A stretch of 64,000 nucleotides of DNA from Rhizophagus clarus (taxonomy: Eukaryota > Glomeromycota > Glomeromycetes > Glomerales > Glomeraceae): NCBI GenBank assembly GCA_015698045.1, contig BLAL01000016.1, forward strand, positions 434,001 to 498,000. The letters are read 5' to 3'. Below, one piece after another: positions 36,219 to 48,100 of the stretch; within the stretch, counting starts at the first letter, position 1; every line of letters starts with the position of its first letter. A program made the translations under genes and the position numbers. The notes under the pieces were generated by a model. That model saw only the letters and a program-made list of their open reading frames with translations, did no database searches and had not been told where the DNA came from.

Positions 36219-36805
36219 TTATGGTATCTGTTCTCCGGTTATAGAGCAATAGAGTTCAGCTACTTCAAACCATTCTTCTTCATAAGCCACTTGTGCTGGC
36301 TATTTAATAGGATCGTTTTAGTCATAAATATATAAACAAAATAAATAAAATACAGAAAGCTAAACTTCTACGCACAGTTTTCCCTTCCGAATTTTTAACA
36401 AATGGATCCGCACCATGGCTAAGTAGCTTTCGAGCTACTTCTACATTTTCTGCAACATATAAAGGCGTATCGTAATCATTATCACGAATATTTACATCTG
36501 CACCTTCTGATATCAAAAACTCTACTAAATCAAGGTGATTATATGATGCTGCAGCGGCTAATGGGGTGTATCCATTAGAATCTTTTGAATTTGGAGGCGT
36601 TCCACTTCTTATAAGTTCCTAAATGAAAATGAATTTAAAAATTGGTCTTTTTGAAAAAAGAATAAGTTAATATTGAAATTTTACCTTAACGCGTTGTATG
36701 TCACCATTAGCTATGCAAAATGAGTGAATTAGAATAGCAAGTAACAAAATTATTTTTATTATCATAAATTTTTAGTATACCTGCAGCGACCCAAATATTT
36801 GCCAT
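36219..36805 (-). CDS. Small ankyrin-repeat protein
   Basis: Exons on the minus strand 36781-36805, 36685-36710, 36376-36618 and 36219-36299 yield 124 residues. Ankyrin repeats cover most of it: GDIQRVKELIRSG, DSNGYTPLAAAASYNHLDLV and GADVNIRDNDYDTPLYVA, ending with HGADPFVKNSEGKT. The C-terminus EEEWFEVAELYCSITGEQIP lies outside the repeats. The first two coding exons are only 25 and 26 nt. Such single-domain ankyrin proteins usually act as binding adaptors; the partner here is unknown. Divergent from the HLTF-like gene (284 bp). Confidence 0.85.
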
Positions 36806-37089
36806 TATTTTTTTTTGATCTCCAGTACAAAATGAAAGATGGCCACTTTTAATTGGTAAAAATCTGTGTGGGTTTATCACGTGATTAAGTCATTTGCTAC
36901 AAATAATCTCATGTAAACGTCAACAACTTTCTTTCTCGCTCTACCTCGTTTTTCTTTTTCCTCTTTACCAGGTGAATATTTTCGTAAGTACGGATGTAAA
37001 TCCTTATTTTTTACGCGAATTCTAATAAGTTAATTTCTTATTTATTAATTATTTTTGAGAGATTAATTGCCTTCGTCGCGAACATTAAT
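36806..37089. promoter_or_regulatory. Divergent promoter ankyrin protein / HLTF-like gene
   Basis: A 284-bp spacer containing CACGTG at 36878-36883 (within TATCACGTGATTA, almost palindromic) and TACGCGAATTC near 37011. Roles are inferred. Confidence 0.5.
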
Positions 37090-40026
37090 ATGATATCACG
37101 ATTACGTAACAAAAAGACCAATATTTCTTGTGAAATTTGTGGTGACACGTCTCACAAATCGAACGATTGTCCTATTCACATTATTGAGGATGAAGGAGAA
37201 AGCAGCGTTAGAACGAAACAGAACAAACCTAATAAAAAAGCGGAAAAGCGTGCAAACAACAATGATTCCCTCGACAAAGAACGAAGTTCTCCATCTAAGA
37301 AAAGACTTAAAAAATCATCATCTTCTTCTTCAACTTCGGGATTCGTTTCTTCTTCAATTTATCAACCTCAAAATACTAAAAGTACGTCTACTAACGCTTC
37401 ACCAGCAAAACAACAACCTGGGGGGATTACATCACAATCTTCACCATCCCCCTCCTCCTCATCCACGATACGTCCTCCGTATTATCAACGCATGACAATT
37501 GTGCCATTTTCTCTTGATTTGGACGCGTTTAGTCAGGAGCTTAACGAAGAACAAGAATTAGAAAGCAGATCAGACTCTGTAGAAGATGAAGGTGCAATTC
37601 AAAAAGTTTATGGTAATATTATTACTCAAATCGTAGGCGTACGATATTATGATGGTGTAGTAAACAAAAATGAATCGGTATCAATTACACGTGAGCCATC
37701 TAATAATTACGATCGGAACGCACTGCGTGTTGATAATATTCTTGGTGTTCAAGTTGGTCATATACCTAAAGATTTGGCTAAACTTCTTGCTCCATTAATT
37801 GATAACGGAAATATTCGAATCGAAGGTACCATTGCTGGTAATAAGGGGACATATGTTGTTCCTCTTCATATTCATGTTCTTGGAATACCAGAACGAGAGG
37901 AACGTATTACGAAAATTTTGAGATCAAAAAACGTTAAGTTTGAACCGCTTAGACCTATGACTCAAGGTCGAAAAGCTTCTGGACCGGACGAAGCATGGCG
38001 TGAACTAATAAGACAAGGTCAAACTCTTAACAAAACGAGCATTAAAAAAGTTCTTCAAGGAGTTGGAATTTCTATTGTAGATTTAGCAAGACTTCCCGAA
38101 GCTCCTCAGCCAAAAACGCTGGTTACACCCTTACTTTCGTATCAGAAACAAGGACTTGGTTGGATGTTATCAAACGAACACCCAGAAGAACCGACTACTG
38201 AAAAAGCAACTCAATTTTGGGTTATTAATAAACAAAATAAAGAATCTTATTATTATAATTCTGCTACTGGGTTTTCTACTAAAACACGTCCTAATTTCGC
38301 TAGAGGCGGGATTCTAGCAGATGATATGGGTCTTGGAAAGACATTGCAGACGATTGCTTTAATTGCATATGATAAAGATGGAAAAGGATTTATTCCTAAA
38401 CCCGTCAAATCGGATCCAACTTATTCTAAAACCACCTTGATCGTTGCTCCTTTGAGTATCCTTGGAAATTGGGTTGATCAAATTAATATGCACGTCAAGG
38501 AAGGATCCCTCTCTTATTATGTTTTCCATGGTCCTAATCGAGATGATAATCCGGAAAACCTTAAAGATTATGACGTAGTTATTACTACATATACTATACT
38601 TGGACAATCAAATATAAAAGATAAAAGACGTGGATTATTTGCCGTCAAATGGCTTCGAGTTGTCTTAGATGAGGGACATATTATTCGTACCAAATCAACA
38701 AAACAAAGTATTGCTGCATATAGTTTGAATACTGAACGAAGATGGATTCTTACTGGGACTCCAATTATGAATGAATTGAATGATATGTATTCACTTGTTA
38801 AATTTTTAAAAATCACTCCTTTTGATGAATCAGAATGGTGGAATCGTGTGTTTAACAGACCAGTAAAAGCTGGAGATGCAGCAGCTATTGAAAGACTTAA
38901 GTTTCTAATGAAAATTATTTGTCTTCGAAGAACAAAGGATATGCAGTTTAATGGACGTCCCATATTGTCCCTTCCTCCCATTAATTCCTTTGTTCACAAG
39001 ATTAAATTTAACGCAGAAGAAAAAAGGATTTATGATGAAATGGAAAAGGATGCAAAAGAACGCTTTAAGCAATGGAAGGAGTCAAATGATGTTATGAAAA
39101 ACTATGCCATAATCATGGAAAGCATTTTAAGATTACGACAAATTTGTGATCATCACGTACTTTGTGCAGACCGAGTAAAACAAATTATGGAAAATCATGT
39201 TCTTGATATGAATGATGAGAATATCATATCATTAGTAAATGCCTTAAAAGTTGCAATTGAAAATAATGAAGATTGCTGCATCTGTTTGGAATCATTGACT
39301 ACCCCTGTTGTTACACGTTGTAGACATGTGTTTGACAGAGATTGTATCGAAAAAGTTATTGATAAAGATAAACATTCTTGTCCAATGTGTCGCAGTCCAA
39401 TTCAAAAGGAACAACTGATTGAATCACCTTATGAACAAGAATCAATTGATGAAGAGATTGGAAATATAATTAATTCGGATTATGAACCAAGCTCAAAAAT
39501 CAAAGCTTTATTGAAATTTCTTAAAATATCAAATGAAAAAGATCCAACAACTAAATCAGTGGTCTTCAGCCAATGGACATCCTTCCTTGATTTGATCGAA
39601 ATTGGTTTTAAAGAATCTAATATTAAATACGTAAGATTGGACGGTACGATGTTACGAAATCAACGTGAAAAGGCAATATCCGATTTTACTTATGAACCGG
39701 AAGTTAGAGTCTTTTTAATTAGTTTGAAATGTGGATCTTTGGGATTGAATTTAACAGCAGCAAATCAATGTTTCCTTATGGATCCTTGGTGGAATCCGAG
39801 TATTGAGGATCAAGCTGTTGATCGAATTTATCGGTTAGGTCAAACTCGACCTGTCTCTATCTTTAGATTTGTTATTGAAGATTCAGTTGAAGATCGTGTA
39901 ATCGAATTACAAGAAAAGAAGCGTGCATTGGTAGCTCAAGCATTTGGAGAACAGAGAAGGAAAGATGCTGCGCAAATCCGGGAAGCTCGATTAGAAGATT
40001 TGCAAACGTTACTGGGTGGAAATTAA
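37090..40026 (+). CDS. HLTF/Rad5-like HIRAN-SNF2-RING DNA translocase and ubiquitin ligase
   Basis: Probable post-replication repair factor that remodels stalled forks and promotes PCNA polyubiquitination. An intronless frame of 978 residues. In order: CCHC zinc knuckle (C14-x2-C17-x4-H22-x4-C27), Ser-rich disordered stretch, HIRAN domain (about 174-265; VSITREPSNNYDRNALRV), SNF2 N-lobe with DDMGLGKT (about 411) and DEGH (about 526), RING inserted at about 728-775, and C-lobe with FSQWTSFLDLIE and DRIYRLGQTRP. HIRAN binds 3' DNA ends in HLTF. In the RING the fifth ligand position is Asp instead of Cys (CRHVFDRDC), as in the broken copy at 4095. The zinc knuckle is an extra feature compared with HLTF. 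Confidence 0.93.
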   Translation: MISRLRNKKTNISCEICGDTSHKSNDCPIHIIEDEGESSVRTKQNKPNKKAEKRANNNDSLDKERSSPSKKRLKKSSSSSSTSGFVSSSIYQPQNTKSTSTNASPAKQQPGGITSQSSPSPSSSSTIRPPYYQRMTIVPFSLDLDAFSQELNEEQELESRSDSVEDEGAIQKVYGNIITQIVGVRYYDGVVNKNESVSITREPSNNYDRNALRVDNILGVQVGHIPKDLAKLLAPLIDNGNIRIEGTIAGNKGTYVVPLHIHVLGIPEREERITKILRSKNVKFEPLRPMTQGRKASGPDEAWRELIRQGQTLNKTSIKKVLQGVGISIVDLARLPEAPQPKTLVTPLLSYQKQGLGWMLSNEHPEEPTTEKATQFWVINKQNKESYYYNSATGFSTKTRPNFARGGILADDMGLGKTLQTIALIAYDKDGKGFIPKPVKSDPTYSKTTLIVAPLSILGNWVDQINMHVKEGSLSYYVFHGPNRDDNPENLKDYDVVITTYTILGQSNIKDKRRGLFAVKWLRVVLDEGHIIRTKSTKQSIAAYSLNTERRWILTGTPIMNELNDMYSLVKFLKITPFDESEWWNRVFNRPVKAGDAAAIERLKFLMKIICLRRTKDMQFNGRPILSLPPINSFVHKIKFNAEEKRIYDEMEKDAKERFKQWKESNDVMKNYAIIMESILRLRQICDHHVLCADRVKQIMENHVLDMNDENIISLVNALKVAIENNEDCCICLESLTTPVVTRCRHVFDRDCIEKVIDKDKHSCPMCRSPIQKEQLIESPYEQESIDEEIGNIINSDYEPSSKIKALLKFLKISNEKDPTTKSVVFSQWTSFLDLIEIGFKESNIKYVRLDGTMLRNQREKAISDFTYEPEVRVFLISLKCGSLGLNLTAANQCFLMDPWWNPSIEDQAVDRIYRLGQTRPVSIFRFVIEDSVEDRVIELQEKKRALVAQAFGEQRRKDAAQIREARLEDLQTLLGGN

Positions 40027-40650
40027 TATTATTAATATTTAGTAGTAATCGCAATCTGAATAATATGAATAATCTGAATATAATCTGAACAATCTGATAA
40101 TCTGAATAATAACAACAAGAATATTAATCTAATAATTATATAATCTTCGGAATAATATTTCAATAACGGAAAAAAGTTTTTGGATAAATATTAAACAATT
40201 AAGTATATGCTCATAATGTTTATTATCCTTTAAAGGCATTTAGATGCATTTAGATGCCTACAGATATAGCAGACATAGTGATGATACAAATAAGCTATAA
40301 ATTCTGATGTAATGTATACTTTATACTTTTTTCAGTAAATCAAATTAAAAAATTCTAAATATAATTCAAATGCATCAAAATAAAAAAAAATAGTTACCAA
40401 TTTTGGCGTGCATCAAATTATAAATACAATTATCGGTTTATCCGTTGCATAATGATTTTTAATTGATCTCAAAAATTAACGCAGATCACAACGCCAAGCC
40501 CGTAATCATTCAAAATTCTCCTTATAGAAATATTGAAAATTTTGAAAATTAATTTGGGAAATTTTATAATTCATTGTTAAATGCAAAGGTGTACGAGATT
40601 TTGAGATAACTTTTTTTACTTTTTTTGTATTTTACAGGTTTTTTTTTCGC

Positions 40651-40688
<38 letters not shown>

Positions 40689-41669
40689 TATTAAGTTATC
40701 GCATGAAGAACAAACCAAAAATTATAAAAAAAAAAACATTTGATCATTAATTCGAAAGAAAAAAAATGTATATTTATATGTTTATATATATTGTATATTT
40801 ATTATAATTTTTATCAACTACAGTTATAATCGAACGAAAAAAAATCCCTAAAAAAAAAAAAATTTCTTTTTTTTTTCTCCTTTTTTTTTTTCTTTGAAAA
40901 AAAAAAAAAAAAAATATGACTGACTAGAAATAAAAGAAAGGAAAAAAAGACAATCCTAAAGAATATGAAAATAAAATAAAATAAAAAATAAAATAAAATA
41001 GAAAAAAAATAAAAAAATAAACAATAATTTTCAAACTAAAAAAAAAAAAATCCTTCAAACTACCTCTACTTTCTCTCTCTACTTATCAAACAAGGATTTT
41101 TTTTTTTTCTCTCACTCACTCTCATACACACAATCAACTTCGGCTTAATAAAAAACTTTTTTTTTGAATTACCCTCTGCAAGAGTTTGATTTTTTTTTAA
41201 AGAAAGAAAAAAAAAATAAAATAATTTTTAAAAATAAATGATGGATGAATAAGAAAAGAAAAAAAATATATATATTAACAACCTATATCAAAAGAAAAAG
41301 TGCTATTTTTTATGTGTAAAAAAAAAATATTTTTAATAGCAATGTCTTCATTTATAGGGAAGAAAAAAAAAAGATATATAAAAAGAGAAAATGTTACATC
41401 GGCAAAGTTATTGGAAAAAAACATAAACATGAACAAATTATTTTTCTTCTTATATAATTATTATCATATCAAATGAATACATAAAAAGAAAATATATATA
41501 CATGTATATATGTCTTTGTTCATGTAGGAAAAAAAGGTTATATATATAAAGCCAGCCGAATTGATTCAAAACAAAAAAAAAAGAAAAAAAAATACCTATA
41601 CAAAATTCCTATATAATATTTATATTTATATATGAAAAAAAAATACAAAAAAACTAATTTTTTTCTAAT
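40027..41669. other. Long A+T spacer between the HLTF-like gene and the MADS-box gene
   Basis: Convergent 3' region. Just after the HLTF-like stop, an AATCTGAATAAT-type simple repeat runs 40052-40130. GGCATTTAGATGCATTTAGATGCC-like inverted words lie at 40236-40259. A T tract of about 38 bases is at 40649-40686. From 40850 on there are repeated A and T tracts, which may belong to the long 3' UTR of the MADS-box gene. No gene was recognised. Confidence 0.5.
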
Positions 41670-43004
41670 TTACTTTTTTTCGGGTGATTGATTAATTTGA
41701 TTTGGATATTGCGCTACTTTGCCTGTACCATTCGTACTTGTTGTATTACCAGCAGCTGGCCAATAATTTGCGGTGGGCATATAAGCGTTATTGGCTGCAT
41801 ATTGATTCATGTGATTTTGACCGTACTGCGAATACCCTGCACCTGACATATATGGAGGACCTGCAATGCCACCACCACCTAAGGTCATACCATTAGGCAT
41901 TCCACCATATTGACCATATGGATTTAGTCCAAGTGCTGCATATGATTGCTGTTGTGCCATTTGATTACCACCACTTGCTTGAGGCTAAAAATAAATACCA
42001 ATAGGTTAAAAAGATTTTATATAAATAATTAAATAATTGTGAAAATCATAATTATTTACCTTACGGTCATTATCATAAACATCACTATTAGTTCCCTCTA
42101 CTGGAGTAGAACTTTCATTTCCATATGATTGGTTATTACTTGAAGATCGCGTCTAAATAAGTAAAAATTTCGTCATACGACAAATGAGTTTTAGTAAAAA
42201 CAAAGGAATTTTTTATAATGTAAAAAAAGAGAAATTTAATATTTACCGTTGATGATGTGTCTTGAGCTGAAGGAGTATCTGGTGCATTCAAACAAGCTTG
42301 AATCAAATTTTTTCCTTCGGGTTTTGTTACGAGGGGTTGAAGTTTCGGTGTAGTAAACGTATATACGAGACCAGTTTCTGATACTACAAGAAGCAAAACT
42401 TGCGTTCCGGTGAGAGTACTGAGTTCATATGCCTGAATTATTACAAGGTAGAAATAAAAAGAGAACATTAGTAAATAATAATATATAATAAATATTATAT
42501 TATATAATAATCAATATTAATTAAATTTTCGAAAAAGAGATGATTTTCATTTGTTTATAAACCATAGAACAAAAACGGAAAATTTTAATTTATCAGACCA
42601 AAATGGCAAATATCTTTTTTAAAAAAAAAAAATTTTTTTTTTTTTTCTGGAAAAAATACATATATATACACAAATAGATGTATATATAAGTAAATTTTTT
42701 TCTTTAATAAAAATATTTATTTATTTACCTTCTTCATTATACCGGCTTTTCGCTTACTGAAAGTTATATGACGTCTACTTTTATCATCAATATATTCGAT
42801 TTTTATCTTACGACGACCAGCACGTTTTTCATTTTTGCTTCCAACTTCTTCATCCCCAGATTCATCGTCATCCTCTTCATTTTCTCGTTTAGTTCCTCTA
42901 GGAGTCGATTGTTCTGATAAGTCTCCACTACCAGAAGCATTACTTTGTTTTCGTTGACTGGTTGGTGAATTTCCGGCGATTGCACTCATATCTGTGGCGT
43001 GCAT
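41670..43004 (-). CDS. SRF/Mcm1-type MADS-box transcription factor
   Basis: Exons on the minus strand 42729-43004, 42247-42432, 42060-42152 and 41670-41984; 289 residues. After an acidic Ser-rich N-terminus lies a type I (SRF) MADS box (about 62-118): GRRKIKIEYIDDKSRRHITF, SKRKAGIMKKAYELSTLTG, then VLLLVVSETGLVYTF and the SAM-like extension PKLQPLV. Such factors bind CC(A/T)6GG boxes as dimers and work with partners; in yeasts Mcm1 controls mating, cell-cycle and metabolic genes. The C-terminal half is Gln/Asn/Gly/Tyr-rich (QYGQNHMNQYAANNAY), probably a disordered activation domain. An in-frame ATG five codons in is an alternative start. Long A/T tracts upstream suggest an extended leader. 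Confidence 0.95.
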
Positions 43005-43102
43005 TCAATACAAAAGAGGAAAGTCTTTTTTTGGTAAAATTACGATAAAGTTGCGTAGTTTGTATGCGTTCTATTTTTTGTGTAAACTATAATATATATG
43101 TA

Positions 43103-43135
<33 letters not shown>

Positions 43136-46100
43136 TAGGTTTAAAGAAAAAAAAGGAAATAAACAGATGGAGTGAGCGGTGGCGTTTTATATAAATCGAG
43201 AAATATTATTAATCTCGGAATGAGGTAATATATGTGTTATTCGAGAGTGTTATCATGTGTATCTTTGATGTACAGCATTCGGTATTTACAACCAATATTG
43301 TCAATAATCTGCAGTGTAATAATACTGCGCCTCAAAAAAATCAATGCAAATCAAGGAACCAATAAAAATCAAAGGAGAAAAGAAAAAAAAAATTACACGA
43401 TGTATAAAAAATTTTGAGTTTTGTAAATCATGCGTAAATAAGAATTTTGGAGGGAAGTAAGAAGAAATAAATATGACAATTAAGTGTTCAGAGAAGAGAA
43501 TAATGATATGTATGCGTGGAATACTCAAAAGACACGCGAAATATGATGATGCATTAAAATTTTTGTTGAAAATTTCAATTTTTTTTTGTTTTAAATATGT
43601 AAAATAAGGGGGAAATTTAAAGGAAAATAGAATAACGAAGAAGAGTAAAAAAAATATTAAAATTGAGTCCAAAGATGATGATGCAAACTGCACATCAAAA
43701 AAAATAAAAAAATTGAATTATTTTTTGAAATTCTACCGAATTAATTTTCATGAGCACGACTTTCAATCTCTATAACCAAATTCATCCTTTTAAGATACAC
43801 CTCAAAAGTGCGATATACACACAAGAACAACACTTTGAAAAGAATGACGAAGAGAATAAAAAAAAACAACAAACAAAAAAAAAAAACTAATTAAATTAGT
43901 ATGTAAACGGTAAATACCTTTTCAAGGTCCTTTCACGTTCTTGAATAACTTCTTTTAGAAGAAAATTTTATGATTTTCCTGAGTCACAAACTAATAGAGA
44001 ACACAGGGGTTTATAAAATAAGAAAAAAAAAAGCGAACGAAAGATTGATGGAAGAAAAAAAAAAATAAAAATGAAAATTTTTATTGTTTTTGATGAAGTG
44101 CCAAACAGTTGGCTTGAACATAAAAGGGGCAAAGGGATAACAAATTGGACGGAAAAGGATGCTGGGTTTTTTTATAACATCCCAAATCCAGTCAAAGGGT
44201 CTGTCTGTCAAAATAAATTTTTAGTCAAATTTCATTATACTTTATGTAGTTACAATTTTTGCAAAGTAATGAAAAAACCGGAATAGGGTGTTACTTTGTT
44301 AAACAATACAATTGAAAAAAATACACACATAAAAAAAATTTTTTTTATGTACACAATAAAAATTATTAAAGAATAAATGAAGAATAAATGGAATGATATA
44401 AATATTTATACTATACTATACTATACAATAGACTCTTTTTTTTATATAGAGTTAAAATAAGTTAAAATAATATATTAATATATTATTATATATATATAAA
44501 TATATATTTTACTCTAACATACTATTTTTACTAATGACAATAAGGAATTCTTTCAATAAAAACTATAATTTTTATAGTTATTAAATAGATAACGTATTTC
44601 AAATAAATTTAAATATTCTTTTTTTTTTTTTTTTTTTTTTTTTTAATTATATTTCCAGAATAGAATACAAACAACAATTTTTAGAATAGTTTAATTAAAG
44701 CTACGCCACTGCCCCATTTCTATTTATGATGTGTTACGTTTTATGATGCCCATTGAAAAAATTGTTAAAATATTACACGAAACTTAATAAAGTAACACCG
44801 CCACAACATTTTAAACTCGGGGTGACCGGCCGCAATATCTTTCTCCGTTATAATAAAAAAAATCTCGGTGTAATGTTGCACACCACTAGAAAAGTGTATC
44901 AAATAGTACTAGTAATCTTTGGTGGAAATCGATAATCAAACTCTTTAATGTCAATCAAACTCTCAAAATGTGAAATTGGTGATACTTTTTCCCCTTTTGT
45001 GGTAAGTAAATGTTTCATTAGTAATTTATGTGAAATCTTAATTTAGCATGTATTACCCGTCGATGCTCCGACTTCCGACTCTAATTTTACAAGATTTTAT
45101 TCTTGTTTCTTTTTTTTTTTTTTTTATTGTGAAACTTTATAAAAGTAAAAAAGAATATTTATTATTATTTTAAACATATAATTATTATCTGTTTTATCTA
45201 TATTTGATTATTTTTTTTTTTTTTTTTTTATGATTAACCCTTTGATAAACATCAATCAGATTACGAAAAAGTTATTATTAAGGTAGTACGACGATATCAT
45301 AATCGAATAACAAATATATTAAAACATCAATCTTTGGTAAAAAAATCACTTAAAAAAGACAAAAAAAAAGATGTACAAACATAAATTTTTTTTTTTTACC
45401 TTTTTTAATATCAAGTAACCAATATCAAGTAACCAAAAAAAAAAAGAAAGAAAAATTTTATTATTATTTACTTTAAGAACAAGAGATAAGAAAGGTATCA
45501 AAGAATTAAAAAGAAAAATAACAGACCTATCAAGGTTGATAAACGATAAACATGACCGATAAACAGATGAACGAGAACGACAAATATACAAGACTAAACT
45601 AAACAAAAGAACAAAGGAAATAAAAGAGTCCCATGCTTCAATCATATGTAAATGCTTTTTGGCGGCGCAAGTGTTGATAACATCCGGTGAGAGAAATATG
45701 CCGTACAACCGAAAATCATAATACTTATGGATTAGTTTCATGTCATGTAAGTCAGGTGGAAAAAAGGCGTTATAAAAGAGTTATACAACAACGCACCGAC
45801 AGCATATGTACATGTATACTTTACCCCCTAAATGTAGCAATTCGGTAGTGCAAAATGGGCTTAATCAGGAATTACTTTTAGAAAATCTTGTATCGATAGA
45901 AACATTGCCCAGAAGTCCGTGGTCCACTTTAAATTAATATTACCATTTAAGGTAAAGTATAGAAAACATCTTTACTTTTAATAAATTACGCAGTAATTTC
46001 TCATTCTAATAAAATTATATTAAACTCAGTTACTCAAAATATACAAGATTGTCTTGTTTATAACTTAGTTTATACATTTTGTACGGAATTGGAACCCCGT

Positions 46101-48100
46101 AACCCCGATATTTCAGGTTTCTAGACTGGGTACTTTTTAATCTAAAAAATTCTCATACTCAAAAAAAAAAAAAAAAAAAGGCATGCATTTAGACAATGGA
46201 AAAAGCAAATGGACTGAAGGGTGTTGATTGAAAACGAGTTCTCATTTGATAACTTCTTTTCTATACAAAAATATACAAAAAGAGATAAGGTAAATTTAAG
46301 AATATTAAGAACTTTACATAATTAGTGTTCATAATAAAAAAAAAGGTATCATTCCATTGTACACTCCAAAAAAAATAAGTACCATAATAATAATTTAAAA
46401 AAACGCCCATTATAAACCATTATACATGATAAATAAAAAATACCTGTTTGATTACAAGAAATTTTTTTTCTTTTTTTCTTTTTTTCTCAATTATTCTTTT
46501 TTTTCTTGCAGACCACTCACAAACTCCGAAACACAACACTTGTATAGAATTATTGATGTAAACAAAGGTTTTATTTTTTTTTTTTTGAAATTATTATATC
46601 ATGTGGTTAAATTACATTACTTGCTTACATTTACATGTTTAAGCGCGATGAAACTGTTACTCTTTACTTTCTTTGGTATTTCTTTTATCAATAACAATTG
46701 TTTGATTTCTATTTTTTACAGATGTACCTTTTATTAAAGTTTTTTTTGGTTTGGATTAAGATTAATTTGTAAATAATGGAAAAGAAAAAAATGGAAAGAA
46801 AGGACGAAAAAATAATTAATTATTTACGAAAGAAAAAATAATTATTATTGTTTTTAAAGGATTATAATTACATTTTATTTTTTATTTTATTTTATTTTAT
46901 TTTATTTATTTATTTTTATTTCTACTGTAAATTATATCTTTTTTTTTTTTACAGTATATCTTTTTATTTTATTGTATATCCTTTTTATTTTATTTCTACC
47001 GTATATCTTTTTTATTTTTACATCTTTTTTGCTATTTTATTTTTTCTTTTTTTTTTCTTTTTTTTACTCTTGATTTTTTCCTAAAATATTCCTTCTTTAA
47101 CTTCTTTAAACAGTAAGCAAACATTTTTTGATTGTATAGCTAATTTGGTAAATTAATACATTGCAGTTTTTGTAATGAATGGAAATTTATCAATTGTATG
47201 TCCGAATAAAGAACCCGCATCTAACAACGAAAAATCTTTACAATTCCAAACTTGGTAAAGTGATTCAAAATTAAATTTAGGGTTCCCTACTCTTTCCTTA
47301 CCCATAATATTATTTATTTCCGTGTTCATATTTGATTGGCATTTGTTTTCGGTTACGTTTTATTACTTTTTTGTTCTGACAATTAAAAAGATCATTTTAT
47401 TAAATTTTATTAATTTAAGGGGTGGATTTTAATAATCTTCATGTATAATGATGTATAATGACGCGTTTGATAAAAAAAGAGGAATTTTTTTTTTTTTTTT
47501 TTTTTTTGTTTCATAAATCCGTTATCTCCTAAAATCTTTTTTTGTATTACTTTACTATAGGATAAAGATTATTTTTAGAGGATTGTTGTTTTTAAGTATT
47601 GTTGTCTAATGTTAACAAGGTCGGACCAATTAAATTAGCCTCCATTCGACCATAATTTTTGATCGAACCGCAGCAAAATAAATATTTCCCGTTATAATGC
47701 GTTATTCTATAATAATTATAATATTAATATTTTTCCGTAAATATTGTTACATTAACGCACTATGTACAATTAATAAAAAGTATCAAGATTTGAAACTTTA
47801 TTGATAATTATGTACCTTAAGTTTTATACACTTTTTACATTCTAATACAAATAATGAATCTGAATATAAGCCATACTTCTTTGAGTTTGATAGTCTAATT
47901 ACTCTCAAGATCGATTTCTTGACTCTAAAGACAATTACTATCCTTAATTTATAAGGCCTTAAATAATAAAGTTATAAAATTTGTGTGCCATCTTATGTAA
48001 GGCATCTATTTGTTAATTTTGTTGGATTTGTAAAGATTATATTCTTTGGCCTTAAATTTGATTAGCCCCAAAACATAGTGAATTGAATATGTCATTTAAA
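43005..48100. other. Gene-poor A+T-rich region with homopolymer tracts
   Basis: Includes the upstream region of the MADS-box gene. Long T or A tracts occur at about 43110-43135, 44621-44644, 45113-45126, 45212-45230, 46161-46180 and 47487-47508, and TTTTA runs at 46870-47060. Short open frames on both strands have simple composition and no codon structure I trust. A slightly G+C-richer patch at 44690-45080 (GGGGTGACCGGCCGC) has no recognisable gene. Confidence 0.5.

Noticed and set aside
43301..43693. 130-codon minus-strand frame upstream of the MADS-box gene
   Set aside because: Phe/Ile/Leu-rich translation of T/A tracts; looks like promoter or leader sequence.
44690..45080. Possible RNA gene in a slightly G+C-richer patch
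   Set aside because: No tRNA, 5S or snRNA landmark could be found by eye.
45346..45741. 131-codon minus-strand frame
   Set aside because: Low-complexity hydrophobic translation of A/T tracts with no conserved pattern.
46848..47084. 78-codon Phe/Tyr/Ile frame
   Set aside because: Direct reading of a TTTTA repeat; not a plausible membrane protein.
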